A stretch of 64,000 nucleotides of DNA from Dyadobacter sp. NIV53 (lineage in GTDB: Bacteria; Bacteroidota; Bacteroidia; Cytophagales; Spirosomataceae). Where the stretch lies: positions 2,914,001 to 2,978,000 of the forward strand of contig NZ_CP081299.1 in the NCBI RefSeq assembly GCF_019711195.1, read 5' to 3'. Both the position numbers and the translations under genes were made by a program. Below, one piece after another: positions 50,493 to 60,110 of this stretch (positions are counted from its first letter, which is position 1; each line of letters opens with the position of its first letter). The notes under the pieces are model-generated. The model was given only the letters and a program-made list of their open reading frames with translations, was not told where the DNA came from and ran no database searches.

Positions 50493-51206
50493 ATGAATAT
50501 GAATTTCACAAAATGGCAGGCATTCGGTAAAGCTTCTTTAATTGCTGTATGTGCATTATCATTCAGTACTAATGATGCCCAGGCTCAAAAAGGCAAATGG
50601 GTGAGCTTGTTTGATGGCAAAACCACGAATGGATGGCATAGCTGGCAGTCTGACAAAGTTTTGCCTCAATGGAAAATTGAAGATGGCGCAATTGTATTAG
50701 CCGAAAAAGGAGGGAAAGATCTGGTAACAGATAAAGAATATGGGGACTTTGAACTGGAACTGGAATGGAAAATAGCGGAAGGAGCCAATAGCGGAATTAT
50801 TTATCATGTTATTGAGGATAAAAAATATTGCTGCCCCTATTCCACCGGACCTGAAATCCAGATTCTGGATGACGAAAGACATGCTGATGCAAAAGCTGGT
50901 AAAATGGGAAATCACAAAGCAGGTTCTTTATATGACATGCTTCCGGCAACAGATTTTAGTGTTGTAAAACCTGCCGGACAATGGAACAAAGCCAAAATTG
51001 TGATTAAAAGCGGTAAAGGAGAAAGCTGGTTAAATGGCAAAAAAGTGGTTGACTTCCCAACTCAGGGTGCTGATTGGGATAAACTGGTTGCTGACAGTAA
51101 ATTCAAAACCTGGGAAGGATTTGGTGCATCACCCAAAGGTAAAATTGCTTTACAGGATCATGGCGACAAAGTTTCTTTCCGTAATATCAGGATTAAGGAA
51201 CTTTAA
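50493..51206 (+). CDS. DUF1080 (3-keto-disaccharide hydrolase domain) secreted protein
   Basis: A 237-residue protein from the ATG at 50493, with a signal peptide ending at DAQAQ. The open frame reaches a GTG at 50472. The DUF1080 concanavalin-like domain is shown by WVSLFDGKTTNGWHSW, WKIEDGAIVLAEKGGKDLVT, FELELEWKIAEGANSGIIY and IALQDHGDKVSFRNIRI. Members act on oxidised disaccharides or other glycans, and some are called 3-keto-disaccharide hydrolases. There is no visible link to the polysaccharide locus. Its stop is seven bases from the end of the convergent helicase gene. Confidence 0.88.
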   Translation: MNMNFTKWQAFGKASLIAVCALSFSTNDAQAQKGKWVSLFDGKTTNGWHSWQSDKVLPQWKIEDGAIVLAEKGGKDLVTDKEYGDFELELEWKIAEGANSGIIYHVIEDKKYCCPYSTGPEIQILDDERHADAKAGKMGNHKAGSLYDMLPATDFSVVKPAGQWNKAKIVIKSGKGESWLNGKKVVDFPTQGADWDKLVADSKFKTWEGFGASPKGKIALQDHGDKVSFRNIRIKEL

Positions 51207-51212
51207 GAAAAC

Positions 51213-54200
51213 TCATAAATTCATAGTCTTGGTCCAGTATTCGCGACTGTAAATCCGGCTGAAAGGCCAATGTTTTTGTTTAAGAAGAAGAGGCAAATAA
51301 GCGTGTGGTTCCTTTGACGATTTGGAACGATGGTATAAATCATCATCCGTCAATACCAAACCTTTATATGTCTCTTTTTCTTTTACCGTAATATCGCTGA
51401 ATGGAAGGTCTTTGCTATATTTCTCGTTTAATTTGAGCAACCGGTCTTTCAAAAGCCAATCTGTCCGGAAACTATCAGTAGATAAAGGTTTGGATTGAAA
51501 CCTGCCTTCTGAAACATCCAGTGCGTACTGTAAATAAGCTTTTAATAGCTTTGGACCTGTATTGGCAGCAAGTTCTGTGTTCAGCTCAGAAGGCCACAAG
51601 CTTGTTACAAAATAAATCCGCTTGCGGGCACGGGTAACTGCAACATTTAATCTGTTTTCACCTCCTTGTGCATTCAGGCTACCAAATTGCATACTTAATT
51701 TACCTTTTTCGTCAGGTGCATATCCCATCGAAAAAATAATAATGTCACGCTCATCTCCCTGGACATTTTCAATATTTTTCACAAACAGATCCTTAGCAAC
51801 AATTTTTTCTCTTTCAACTACTTCCTGAATTGCCTGCTGCTGAAAAAAATTGAACGTTACCACTCCTACGCTATAATTTTCAGCACTCAGTTCCCTTAAT
51901 AATTTCACTACATTTTCTACCTCTACCAGATTGGCGTTCTGCTTCCAGATGCCCTCTACTTTTATATATTTTATACCAGGCTCTTCTTCATTAATACTTT
52001 GGAAATCGGGCAACAGGCGTAATGTATTTTTGTAAAAATGCTGGTTAGAAAAATCGATCAGATCCAGTGATAAACTCCTGTAATGACCCGAAAGCTGATA
52101 TTGATCCAGTGACTGAGCAGCCAGATCAAGTAAGGATTCTATTTCCAAAGCAGCCGAATAATCTTCTTCATTTGTTTTTTCCTCGTATCTTATTTTGTAC
52201 AGATCACTGGGAGAAAGTTGCCTGCTGTCTCCGGTAACAACAACCTGTTTTCCCCGAAAAGCAGCTGGTAACCCATACTCAGCATAACATTGGGAGGCTT
52301 CATCAAAAATAACCAGGTCGAACAATCCAGCTTCCATAGGAAAAATAGCGGAAACTGCTTCGGGAGAGGCCATCCAGCACGGCACGAGTGAAAATACTTC
52401 TTCTGTATAATTTTCAAGCAATTTACGGATTGGCCAGATCTTCCTTTTCTTGGTAACCTGATGATTCAGCTCCCGGTACGTAACCCGATTTCCAAACCTG
52501 TTATTTTCAATATCCTGATAAGTCGATTCCCGAAGTTTAATTCCGGTAATATCACTGCTTAACTGCTGCTTGGTTATAATACTGCCTTGTATTTGTTCTT
52601 CCCACTGTTGCATTTTCAGGGAAGTGACGGCTCTGAGTTGTGGGAATTTATTTTCAATATGTTCAATCCAACCCAGTCGGATGCTATTTTCAAAAAGATT
52701 TACGATTTGATTTGAATCAGAAAACCCATTTTCATAAGAATACTTTACAATCACTTTGGTTACTGATTGCTCAGCAATGTTCATATCTTCCCAAAGCCTG
52801 TCCATGTCTACTATCGAATCGAAATCTTTTCTTAGTGCTGTCAGTAATAGCTCACTATAATTCCCCGAACCAGTCTGTAACTTTTCTATCTGTTGGGCCA
52901 GAAGGAACTCGCTCATTACAGATTCCATACGATCCCAAATCTGAATCCAACCAATTAGCTGATTTATCTTATATTTGAAACCCTCGGAATCCTCAGTCTC
53001 CAATGCCAGTTTTTTCAGAATGGTCACCCATGGTTTCAATTCTATTCTCACTGAAGCATCCGCCGCAAATTCCGCCTGTTGAAAGAATTCTGCGTATTGC
53101 TTTTCCTGGTCCAGAGAAATATTAAGATATTTTTGGTCAAAAAATAAATTAGGATTTTGCAACCAGCTTTCCAGTTCTATCCGGTTTCTGACTTTTAACT
53201 CAAGTTTCACCAAATGTTCAATTGAAGTATTCAATCCATTTTCTGCCGAAACCTGACTCACAATTTTTTTATCAGAACCAAACAAATCCCACCAAACGGA
53301 GCTAACCGCTGAATTCCTAGCATCAATGGCCTTTTTAAGCTGTACCCTGAAAGTGAGCAGCTGCGATTTTTCCAGTGAAAATTCCACTCCATCTTCCACC
53401 AAAATACCTTCCAGAGAATCGGTTACCTGTCGTATAAAGGCCAATCTTTCATAACTGCTAAAATCGGAGATAATGTATTTCCTGAAAAGCTTAAAAGTAG
53501 TTTCGTCCCGAACGGATACTGTAACGTCCTGTAAACGTTCCAGTATTTCCTTTCGGTTGGAAGTCAATCCATCTGCAAATGGCTGTCCGGTTATTGCTTT
53601 GAATTTTTCAATTTGCTGTTCATATGCGTCCGGCCAGTCAGAAAGCATTTTCTCCATACTTCGCAGATCGCCCAGCCCAAATGCCTCAAAGCTTTTGCGC
53701 TGATTCCAGATATGACTGGAATTGATAATAAGGGAATATTTTGCAAATGTGTTAAGCCGTCTTTTATAATCGTCCCACTGATCAATCCTGAAAGATTTGT
53801 AATCCGGAAGATTAATGTGCGGCATAGTTTGGTCACTCGTCAGATATAATTCCTTGATAGAAACGCCACACTCTTTCTCATCGAACAACGCGATCCGAAA
53901 GGCATCCAATTCCTCCACTGTCCGGTCGATATGCCTGCTTTCCTGTGTAAATTGCCTTTCCAGAAAAACGGCGTCCAAGCTATAATTTTGCTGTTTGTAA
54001 GCTTCAACTTTTTCTATTTGTATAGCAAATTGCCTGTACAATTCCGACCGGTCATTTTTAAAGTCATGAATGAGAGCAACAAACGGGTCCATACCAATTG
54101 TTTTTAAACGTTGATAAACCACATCTAAAGCAGCTCTTTTTTGACATACTAAAAGCACCCGCTTTCCTCTGGCAGAAAAATCGGCCATCAAATTACAGAT

Positions 54201-55190
54201 CAATTGGGATTTGCCACTTCCGGGAGGTCCCTGCACCACAACCGACTTTCCTGATTTTACAGAAAGAATAATACTTTCCTGGGACTCGTCAATTGCAAAA
54301 GGCGTCAATACCTCCTCTTCTTTTATTTTTTTAGCTACCTGAATATGTACTGATAAATCATTTTCGGAAATGTCATTTTCATCTTCCAGTAACAACATTT
54401 TGAAAGGATTTTCCTCATATTGTTCCAAAAGCCTATTATAATCAGGAACCAGGTACGAGCCAGCTTGTGGAAAAATGCCAAGCACTGCTTCTGGGAATAG
54501 TTTTAATTCCCCGTTCTTTTCCGTCAGTTCCAGCTCAGAACTCTTTTTTGCCTCAAATGGAATAAGTTTATCTTCAAAAAGCTGCTGATTAAAGTTGATC
54601 CGGAAAGGAGTTTCTTTGAGCCACTCATAAAGCTGCGTACGGAATTCCAACAAATCTTTCGAAAAATCTTCATATGACTTTTCAAGTATTTCGTCTGATA
54701 CTACTGTTTCATTAAAATGGGCATAAGCCAAAGCAAAACTCCTGTTCAGACTTATTTCCGCCTCATCTCTGTGAAACAGGCACCATTGCTCCTTATCCGG
54801 CTTTAATGTTACCGGGAAGAAAAGCAAAGGTGCATGAATGGGAGTTCCGTCGGAAAGTTTACCACGTATAAAAGGATAACCCACATATAAATCCTGAGAA
54901 CCTCGTTCCTCCTGAATAAAAGATTCAGTTCTGGCTATTTTCCTAAGCTTTTTACTGATTTCATTGACGCGCTCAAAACGCGGGTCCTGCATATCGCAAA
55001 GCGGAATACGGGCTTTCTTTTGTACTAATTGCTCAATAAACTCAAAGGAAGATTTTCCCAAAAGAAAATCTGTATCACATATATCCAAAAACTGCTCTGC
55101 TGGCAAACCTGATAGCAGCAGAGATTTATTACGCGTACTAAGATTTGTGAGTCTTTTTAAATAAGCTTTAAGGATTCGGTTCATAAGCAC
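51213..55190 (-). CDS. Large superfamily 1 helicase (DUF4011/AAA type)
   Basis: A 1,325-residue nucleic-acid helicase. The first 160 residues resemble DUF4011-type N-termini (LTNLSTRNKSLLL, then GSQDLYVGYPFIRGKL and THAPLLFFP-like IHAPLLFFPVTLKP). Walker A is GPPGSGKSQ with Lys327, and Walker B is DEASQC. The other SF1 motifs are VTGDSRQLSP, GDERDIIIFSMGY and VAVTRARKRIYF. A long middle region of low similarity separates the two ATPase halves. The last 150 residues are unassigned and I see no nuclease motif there. Related large helicases occur in housekeeping and in phage-defence contexts. TerC lies 17 bases upstream on the same strand, so they may form one operon. Confidence 0.85.
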   Translation of the reverse strand: MLMNRILKAYLKRLTNLSTRNKSLLLSGLPAEQFLDICDTDFLLGKSSFEFIEQLVQKKARIPLCDMQDPRFERVNEISKKLRKIARTESFIQEERGSQDLYVGYPFIRGKLSDGTPIHAPLLFFPVTLKPDKEQWCLFHRDEAEISLNRSFALAYAHFNETVVSDEILEKSYEDFSKDLLEFRTQLYEWLKETPFRINFNQQLFEDKLIPFEAKKSSELELTEKNGELKLFPEAVLGIFPQAGSYLVPDYNRLLEQYEENPFKMLLLEDENDISENDLSVHIQVAKKIKEEEVLTPFAIDESQESIILSVKSGKSVVVQGPPGSGKSQLICNLMADFSARGKRVLLVCQKRAALDVVYQRLKTIGMDPFVALIHDFKNDRSELYRQFAIQIEKVEAYKQQNYSLDAVFLERQFTQESRHIDRTVEELDAFRIALFDEKECGVSIKELYLTSDQTMPHINLPDYKSFRIDQWDDYKRRLNTFAKYSLIINSSHIWNQRKSFEAFGLGDLRSMEKMLSDWPDAYEQQIEKFKAITGQPFADGLTSNRKEILERLQDVTVSVRDETTFKLFRKYIISDFSSYERLAFIRQVTDSLEGILVEDGVEFSLEKSQLLTFRVQLKKAIDARNSAVSSVWWDLFGSDKKIVSQVSAENGLNTSIEHLVKLELKVRNRIELESWLQNPNLFFDQKYLNISLDQEKQYAEFFQQAEFAADASVRIELKPWVTILKKLALETEDSEGFKYKINQLIGWIQIWDRMESVMSEFLLAQQIEKLQTGSGNYSELLLTALRKDFDSIVDMDRLWEDMNIAEQSVTKVIVKYSYENGFSDSNQIVNLFENSIRLGWIEHIENKFPQLRAVTSLKMQQWEEQIQGSIITKQQLSSDITGIKLRESTYQDIENNRFGNRVTYRELNHQVTKKRKIWPIRKLLENYTEEVFSLVPCWMASPEAVSAIFPMEAGLFDLVIFDEASQCYAEYGLPAAFRGKQVVVTGDSRQLSPSDLYKIRYEEKTNEEDYSAALEIESLLDLAAQSLDQYQLSGHYRSLSLDLIDFSNQHFYKNTLRLLPDFQSINEEEPGIKYIKVEGIWKQNANLVEVENVVKLLRELSAENYSVGVVTFNFFQQQAIQEVVEREKIVAKDLFVKNIENVQGDERDIIIFSMGYAPDEKGKLSMQFGSLNAQGGENRLNVAVTRARKRIYFVTSLWPSELNTELAANTGPKLLKAYLQYALDVSEGRFQSKPLSTDSFRTDWLLKDRLLKLNEKYSKDLPFSDITVKEKETYKGLVLTDDDLYHRSKSSKEPHAYLPLLLKQKHWPFSRIYSREYWTKTMNL

Positions 55191-55207
55191 TAAAACGATC
55201 CTTGCGT

Positions 55208-56281
55208 TTAACTATTTGATAAAACTTCTGCTTCCGACTCTTTCTTTTCCGGAAAAACAACCGACGCAAGTATACTCACAGCCAGAATTCCTAAAATGAC
55301 ATATAAAGAGTAAACAGTTTCGAAACCAATGGATTGCAGGTAGGTATGTGCCAGCATTTTACCCCCGATAAATACCAGAAGAACACCCAATCCATATTTA
55401 AGGAACCTGAAAAGGCCCATAATATTACTGAGAAAAAAGAACATTGAACGCAGTCCCATAATAGCAAAAATATTCGAAAAGAAAACGATATATGGATCTT
55501 TTGTAACTGAAAATACAGCAGGAACGGAATCTACTGCAAAAATTAAATCAGTAAATTCAACAATCAACACCACGACAAACAGTGGCGTTAACATCCATTT
55601 TCCCTTTTTTAAGACAAAAAAATGTTCTCTGACGTATCTTGGGAATACAGGAAAATATTTTGATGTAAATTTCACAACCGGATGCTTGGAAGGATCAATT
55701 TTTTCATCACTGTTCCCTTCAAAAAATATTTTTCCACCCTGATAAACAAGCAGCAAACCAAAAATATAAATGATCCATTCAAAGCGCTGCATCAATGCTG
55801 ATCCCAGGAAAATAAACAGGAAACGCATGATAATAGCGCCTAACACACCCCAGAAAAGGACTTTTTTATAATATTTGGCTCTCACACCAAAAGAAGAAAA
55901 GATCAGAATAATCACAAAAATATTATCTACTGAAAGCGCATATTCCAGAAGATAACCAGTTATAAATTCAAGGGACATATTCTTCCGGTAAATCGTCAGA
56001 CTTTCTTCAAAATTCCCTGGTATAAGCTGAATATGTGATGCATATTTGCTTTGTATGGCTTCCAGCTCCGCATAATTGCTGACTCCATGAATAAGATCTC
56101 CATGGGTATTGATTATTACATAAAAGACTAACGCAAGCACAATCCATGCGACAGTCCATGCCGCCGCTTCACCAAATTTTACGACATGATCTTTTTTATT
56201 AAAAACCCCCAAATCCAAGAGGAGCATAATACTGATTACCAAAACAAAACCTCCGAAAAACACAACTTCGTTGGAAAACAT
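55208..56281 (-). CDS. TerC/Alx family membrane protein
   Basis: A 357-residue polytopic inner-membrane protein. The family motifs are EYALSVDNIFVIILIF near residue 115 and EFTDLIFAVDSVPAVF near residue 245, with the acidic residues thought to bind manganese. Members export manganese, and the name comes from tellurite-resistance loci. This protein has the long loop (GNSDEKIDPSKHPVVKF) and C-terminal helices of the Alx subfamily. No yybP-ykoY riboswitch was seen upstream. It has its own promoter box at 56382-56389 and is followed by the helicase gene 17 bases downstream. Confidence 0.9.
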   Translation of the reverse strand: MFSNEVVFFGGFVLVISIMLLLDLGVFNKKDHVVKFGEAAAWTVAWIVLALVFYVIINTHGDLIHGVSNYAELEAIQSKYASHIQLIPGNFEESLTIYRKNMSLEFITGYLLEYALSVDNIFVIILIFSSFGVRAKYYKKVLFWGVLGAIIMRFLFIFLGSALMQRFEWIIYIFGLLLVYQGGKIFFEGNSDEKIDPSKHPVVKFTSKYFPVFPRYVREHFFVLKKGKWMLTPLFVVVLIVEFTDLIFAVDSVPAVFSVTKDPYIVFFSNIFAIMGLRSMFFFLSNIMGLFRFLKYGLGVLLVFIGGKMLAHTYLQSIGFETVYSLYVILGILAVSILASVVFPEKKESEAEVLSNS

Positions 56282-56646
56282 AAAAAAATGATATTTTAAT
56301 TTAACAAAAACGCTCAGTACTCAATAAAATTAAAATAAATCGGCTATCCGTATTATAATATTACTATTTAAGCCAACGAAGCAAAGGTAATGAAAATTCA
56401 AAATTTGAATCTGAAATAGGACAAACGGTGATAGGTATAATTTTGTCGGTAGGTTTTGAGAGTTGAAAGAACCAGAAAAATTATTTAGCTGCTGAAATAA
56501 CAGATCGAAATAGCTGAATACGGCTCTTATTGCATATTTGATTTAATTTAGAATAACAAGATGAAATAATAATGTAAGCTAACCCCAATGATTTACAATT
56601 TGTTAATAAAAAGTTTAATTTTTTTTTCTAATATTTTACTAAAAAA
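56282..56646. other. Intergenic region between TerC and the tRNA genes
   Basis: About 365 AT-rich bases without open frame or RNA gene. They hold the leftward TerC promoter box. Confidence 0.5.
56382..56389 (-). promoter_or_regulatory. Bacteroidota-type -7 element of TerC
   Basis: On the minus strand the bases read TACCTTTG followed by C, matching TAnnTTTG. It lies about 100 bases before the TerC ATG. No clear -33 TTG was found at the expected distance. Confidence 0.5.
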
Positions 56647-56677
56647 CTTGCGTGAAATATATGACATACCTACATTT
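56647..56677 (+). promoter_or_regulatory. Promoter of the tRNA genes (TTG-N20-TAnnTTTG)
   Basis: TTG at 56647-56649, a 20-base spacer and TACATTTG at 56670-56677 fit the Bacteroidota consensus exactly. It is 27 bases before tRNA-Gly. Confidence 0.75.
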
Positions 56678-56703
56678 GCACCACGATAATCAAAAACGGT
56701 TAT

Positions 56704-56776
56704 GCGAAAGTAGCTCAGCTGGTAGAGCGCGACCTTGCCAAGGTCGAGGTCGCGGGTTCGAACCCCGTCTTTCGCT
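56704..56776 (+). tRNA. tRNA-Gly (GCC)
   Basis: A complete 73-base cloverleaf. The acceptor GCGAAAG pairs with CTTTCGC. The anticodon loop TTGCCAA is closed by the stem CGACC/GGTCG and gives anticodon GCC. The T loop GGTTCGAACC is intact. CCA is not encoded. Confidence 0.95.
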
Positions 56777-56786
56777 CAGAGAATAC

Positions 56787-56811
56787 AAGCACCGGAATCG
56801 GTGCTTTTTTT
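56787..56811 (+). terminator. Terminator after tRNA-Gly
   Basis: AGCACCG (56788-56794) and CGGTGCT (56799-56805) with a GAAT loop are followed by a T-run. It lies between the two tRNA genes, so tRNA-Leu may depend on read-through or on an unseen promoter. Confidence 0.75.
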
Positions 56812-56844
56812 CTCTCAAACGCCAAAACATCCGTAATGGCTAAT

Positions 56845-56930
56845 GCCGGGGTGGTGGAACTGGTAGACACGCAGGACTTAAAATCCTGTGAGCCGAAACG
56901 CTCGTACGGGTTCGATTCCCGTCCCCGGTA
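56845..56930 (+). tRNA. tRNA-Leu (TAA)
   Basis: An 86-base class II tRNA. The anticodon loop CTTAAAA is closed by CAGGA/TCCTG, giving anticodon TAA. A long variable arm (GAGCCGAAACGCTC) is present, as in leucine tRNAs. CCA follows at 56931-56933 in the genome. Confidence 0.95.
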
Positions 56931-56941
56931 CCACTTAGGCC

Positions 56942-56973
56942 AAAGACTTCCTTTTCCGGGAAGTCTTTTTTTT
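56942..56973 (+). terminator. Terminator after tRNA-Leu
   Basis: AAAGACTTCC pairs with GGAAGTCTTT around a short loop and is followed by a T-run (56966-56973). Confidence 0.8.
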
Positions 56974-57083
56974 GCTCTCATTTTATTATATATTTGATAT
57001 TTTGCCAAGCTTGGTGTTGGTATATTTTTAGCTAAAGCAAGCATTTTACTCTCTACATTAGGCTGATTGACAACGTTAATATT

Positions 57084-60035
57084 ATGAAAGTATCGCCTCT
57101 CGAACCCTTCAAGATCGTATATTCTATTCTTGCCCATGAATATCTTGGATATATCTTCGAATCTTTTGTAGTTCAGTTAAATGCACAGGGCGATTTTTCT
57201 TATCAGATTCAAAGCATTTCTTCCAAAAATATTCAGGAATTCAGCAATGGCCTTGATGTGACGGATTTTGAACTGGTCCAATTGATTGATGACATTCAGC
57301 AGGATACTATTGTAAAAAAATTCAATACCAGAAAATTAAATGCAGTTGATTTTTTTCTGAAAATTTATGATTCTCAAAAGGGAGATAAGGCCGTACAGGA
57401 AGTAATTACCATATACCTTGAAAAAATCAAGGCCAGTATTCTGGAAAAGCTTGAAGGAAAGGATTTGTTTATTATGGGAAGTGATGGGAATCCGCTTTGG
57501 AAACCCATTATCCGGGAAGAAGAAAAAGCGACTATCCGCTTTCATTTTGTAAGAAACGAAGACAATACCCATTATTTCCCCACGATTAAGCACAAATACG
57601 AAAAACTTGATTTCCAGTATAAAAATGCCATTCTGATCTGTGATGAACCTGCATGGCTGGAAGTAGACGGACATCTTTACCATTTTGCCGGCCACGTGGA
57701 TGGAAAGAAAATTAAACCGTTTCTGGCAAAAAAATTCATTGCTATTCCTGCAAATGTTGAGGAACAATATTATCGAAAGTTTGTAGCTCCGCTTATTGCA
57801 TCCTATGATGTTGTAGCCCGTGGTTTTGAAATAAGAAATATAGCTTCTGCACCAAAAACGATATTAACAATTTCCGACCATATCGTTAATACCAGAAAAG
57901 AAGAACTTTTACTTTTTGCCAATTCACATGAAAAGGAAACTATAGTTGAAGAAGAAGATGATAACGATGTAACATTGGATTTGTCGTTTCAATACGGAAA
58001 CTTCTTTTTCCATTTTGATAGCCTCGCCAGCCAGTCGAGTGTTTCAATAGAAAAAAAAGGGCCGGATTATTTCTTTCACAAAGTAAAGCGAGATATTATC
58101 ACTGAACGCCACAATGTAGCCCATTTGAAAGATTGGGGGTTGAACATTCGTAACGGAACGATTAAGATGCCAAAATCCCAGGCATTTGGATGGTTACAAG
58201 GTAATGCAAATCTCCTTACTGAAAATGGCATAATTGTCAGGCAAAATACTACTGACGCCAAACGTTACTTTTTGGGTTATTCTTCTTTGGATATTTCCAT
58301 TCAGGAAGGCAGGGATTGGTTTGATATTAATGCAAAAGTGCAATTCGGTGAATTTGAAATTCCTTTTATCCAGTTAAAAAACTATATTCTCAATCAGAAA
58401 AAGGAATTCGTACTGCCAAATGGAGAAATAGCTGTTATACCTGAATGGTGGTTTACAAAGTATTCAGAATTGTTTTCATTTACTGAACATGACCACGAAA
58501 GCGATCATTTGCGCTTAAAAATGCATCATCTTGCATTGGTTCAGGAATTAAGAGAAGAAAATCTTGCGACTGCTGTTATTAGTAGAAAACTCGAAAATTT
58601 GAGGGATTTTAATCATATTGAATCCAGTGTGCCTCCTTTAAATTTTAACGGGACATTACGTCCATATCAAAAATCGGGCTACGATTGGCTGCATTTTTTA
58701 CACCAATATCATTTTGGCGGTTGTCTGGCGGATGATATGGGATTAGGAAAAACAGTGCAGACACTTGCATTTTTGCAATCACAAAAAGAAGCCGGAATCG
58801 TGGAACCATCTTTGCTGGTGATGCCTACATCCCTGTTATATAACTGGGTATTGGAAGCAAAACGATTTACTCCGGGTCTGAAGGTGATGCTTTATACCGG
58901 AACATATCGTGAAAAAGATCCTGCTCAATTTACCGGCTACGACCTCATTCTGACCTCATATGGTATTGTCAGGCTGGATATTGATTTGATCAAATCTTAC
59001 CGTTTCAACTATGTTATTCTGGATGAATCCCAAGCCATAAAAAATCCTTCGTCTAATATTACAAAAGCAGTCAGAAAGTTAAATTCAGCGAATCGACTAA
59101 TACTTACCGGCACACCGATTGAAAATAGTACGCTTGATCTTTGGTCGCAGATGTCTTTCGTAAATCCGGGATTACTGGGTAGCCAGCCTTTTTTTCGGGA
59201 TGAATTTCAGATTCCAATTGAAAAAAAGAATGATGAGGAGAAAAGTAAACGGCTTTATAATTTAATAAAACCGTTTATTTTACGGCGTCTTAAATCTCAG
59301 GTTGCAACGGATCTTCCCGAAAAAGTGGAAAGTATCCAGTATTGTGAAATGTCAGAAGAACAGGAAAAAGCATACGAAGAAGCGAAGACTTATTACCGCA
59401 ATATCATCTTACAAAGTATAGACTCGGATGGCATTTCCAAGTCTCAAATGGTTGTTTTACAAGGTTTGACAAAATTAAGGCAATTGGCAAATCATCCTAA
59501 AATGATTGATCCGGCTTACGAAGACAGCTCTGGAAAATTTGAAGATGTGCTGCATAAGATTCAGACTGTAATCAGTGAGAACCATAAAATATTGATTTTC
59601 AGTCAATACATCAAGCACCTGGATCTGTTCAGGAATTTTCTGGAAGGCAAAAAAATCTCGTATTCTTATTTGGATGGCTCAACGAAGGATCGTCAGACGC
59701 AGGTTGAAAATTTTCAGACAGATGATGATATCAAAGTTTTCCTGATCTCGTTAAAAGCAGGAGGTCTGGGACTGAATCTTACAGCAGCAGACTATGTATT
59801 TATCCTTGATCCATGGTGGAATCCTGCCATTGAAGCACAAGCGGTAGACAGAGCACACCGGATTGGACAAGACCGCACCGTATTTACCTATAAATTTATT
59901 ACCAAAAACTCTGTTGAGGAAAAGATCCTTTCTTTACAAAGAACAAAAAAACAGCTGGCTGACGATTTAATATCCAGTGAGGACGGATTTGTCAAATCAC
60001 TTACGAGGGAAGATGTATTGAGCTTACTAACTTAA
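57084..60035 (+). CDS. SNF2-family DNA-dependent ATPase (Swi2/Snf2 helicase)
   Basis: A 983-residue protein. The first 500 residues are a Bacteroidota-specific region without clear motifs, probably SNF2-associated, ending at PPLNFNGTLRPYQKSGYDWL. The ATPase core follows: motif I DDMGLGKT (from Asp550), Ia VMPTSLLYNW, II DESQ, III LTGTPIENS, then the second lobe with ILIFSQYIKHLDLF, SLKAGGLGLNLT and motif VI AHRIGQ. Such proteins remodel or translocate on DNA. It has its own terminator and no partner genes. The ATG at 57084 starts it directly after the tRNA terminator region. Confidence 0.92.
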   Translation: MKVSPLEPFKIVYSILAHEYLGYIFESFVVQLNAQGDFSYQIQSISSKNIQEFSNGLDVTDFELVQLIDDIQQDTIVKKFNTRKLNAVDFFLKIYDSQKGDKAVQEVITIYLEKIKASILEKLEGKDLFIMGSDGNPLWKPIIREEEKATIRFHFVRNEDNTHYFPTIKHKYEKLDFQYKNAILICDEPAWLEVDGHLYHFAGHVDGKKIKPFLAKKFIAIPANVEEQYYRKFVAPLIASYDVVARGFEIRNIASAPKTILTISDHIVNTRKEELLLFANSHEKETIVEEEDDNDVTLDLSFQYGNFFFHFDSLASQSSVSIEKKGPDYFFHKVKRDIITERHNVAHLKDWGLNIRNGTIKMPKSQAFGWLQGNANLLTENGIIVRQNTTDAKRYFLGYSSLDISIQEGRDWFDINAKVQFGEFEIPFIQLKNYILNQKKEFVLPNGEIAVIPEWWFTKYSELFSFTEHDHESDHLRLKMHHLALVQELREENLATAVISRKLENLRDFNHIESSVPPLNFNGTLRPYQKSGYDWLHFLHQYHFGGCLADDMGLGKTVQTLAFLQSQKEAGIVEPSLLVMPTSLLYNWVLEAKRFTPGLKVMLYTGTYREKDPAQFTGYDLILTSYGIVRLDIDLIKSYRFNYVILDESQAIKNPSSNITKAVRKLNSANRLILTGTPIENSTLDLWSQMSFVNPGLLGSQPFFRDEFQIPIEKKNDEEKSKRLYNLIKPFILRRLKSQVATDLPEKVESIQYCEMSEEQEKAYEEAKTYYRNIILQSIDSDGISKSQMVVLQGLTKLRQLANHPKMIDPAYEDSSGKFEDVLHKIQTVISENHKILIFSQYIKHLDLFRNFLEGKKISYSYLDGSTKDRQTQVENFQTDDDIKVFLISLKAGGLGLNLTAADYVFILDPWWNPAIEAQAVDRAHRIGQDRTVFTYKFITKNSVEEKILSLQRTKKQLADDLISSEDGFVKSLTREDVLSLLT

Positions 60036-60053
60036 AAGTATAAATAACAGAAA

Positions 60054-60093
60054 TAAAAAAAGACCGCTAAGCAATGAGCTTAGCGGTCTTTTT
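60054..60093. terminator. Bidirectional terminator between the SNF2 gene and purA
   Basis: AGACCGCTAAGC (60061-60072) pairs with GCTTAGCGGTCT (60078-60089), with A-run before and T-run after, so it works for both converging genes. Confidence 0.88.
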
Positions 60094-60110
60094 GCGAAAT
60101 TATAGTTAAG

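Noticed and set aside
56715..57137. Minus-strand open frame of 140 residues over both tRNA genes
   Set aside because: It is antisense to the tRNAs and contains the well-known artefact peptide GFEPATSTLARSRSTS; tRNA structure explains the sequence.
57336..57767. Minus-strand ORF inside the SNF2 gene
   Set aside because: Shadow of the conserved SNF2 frame; no motif.
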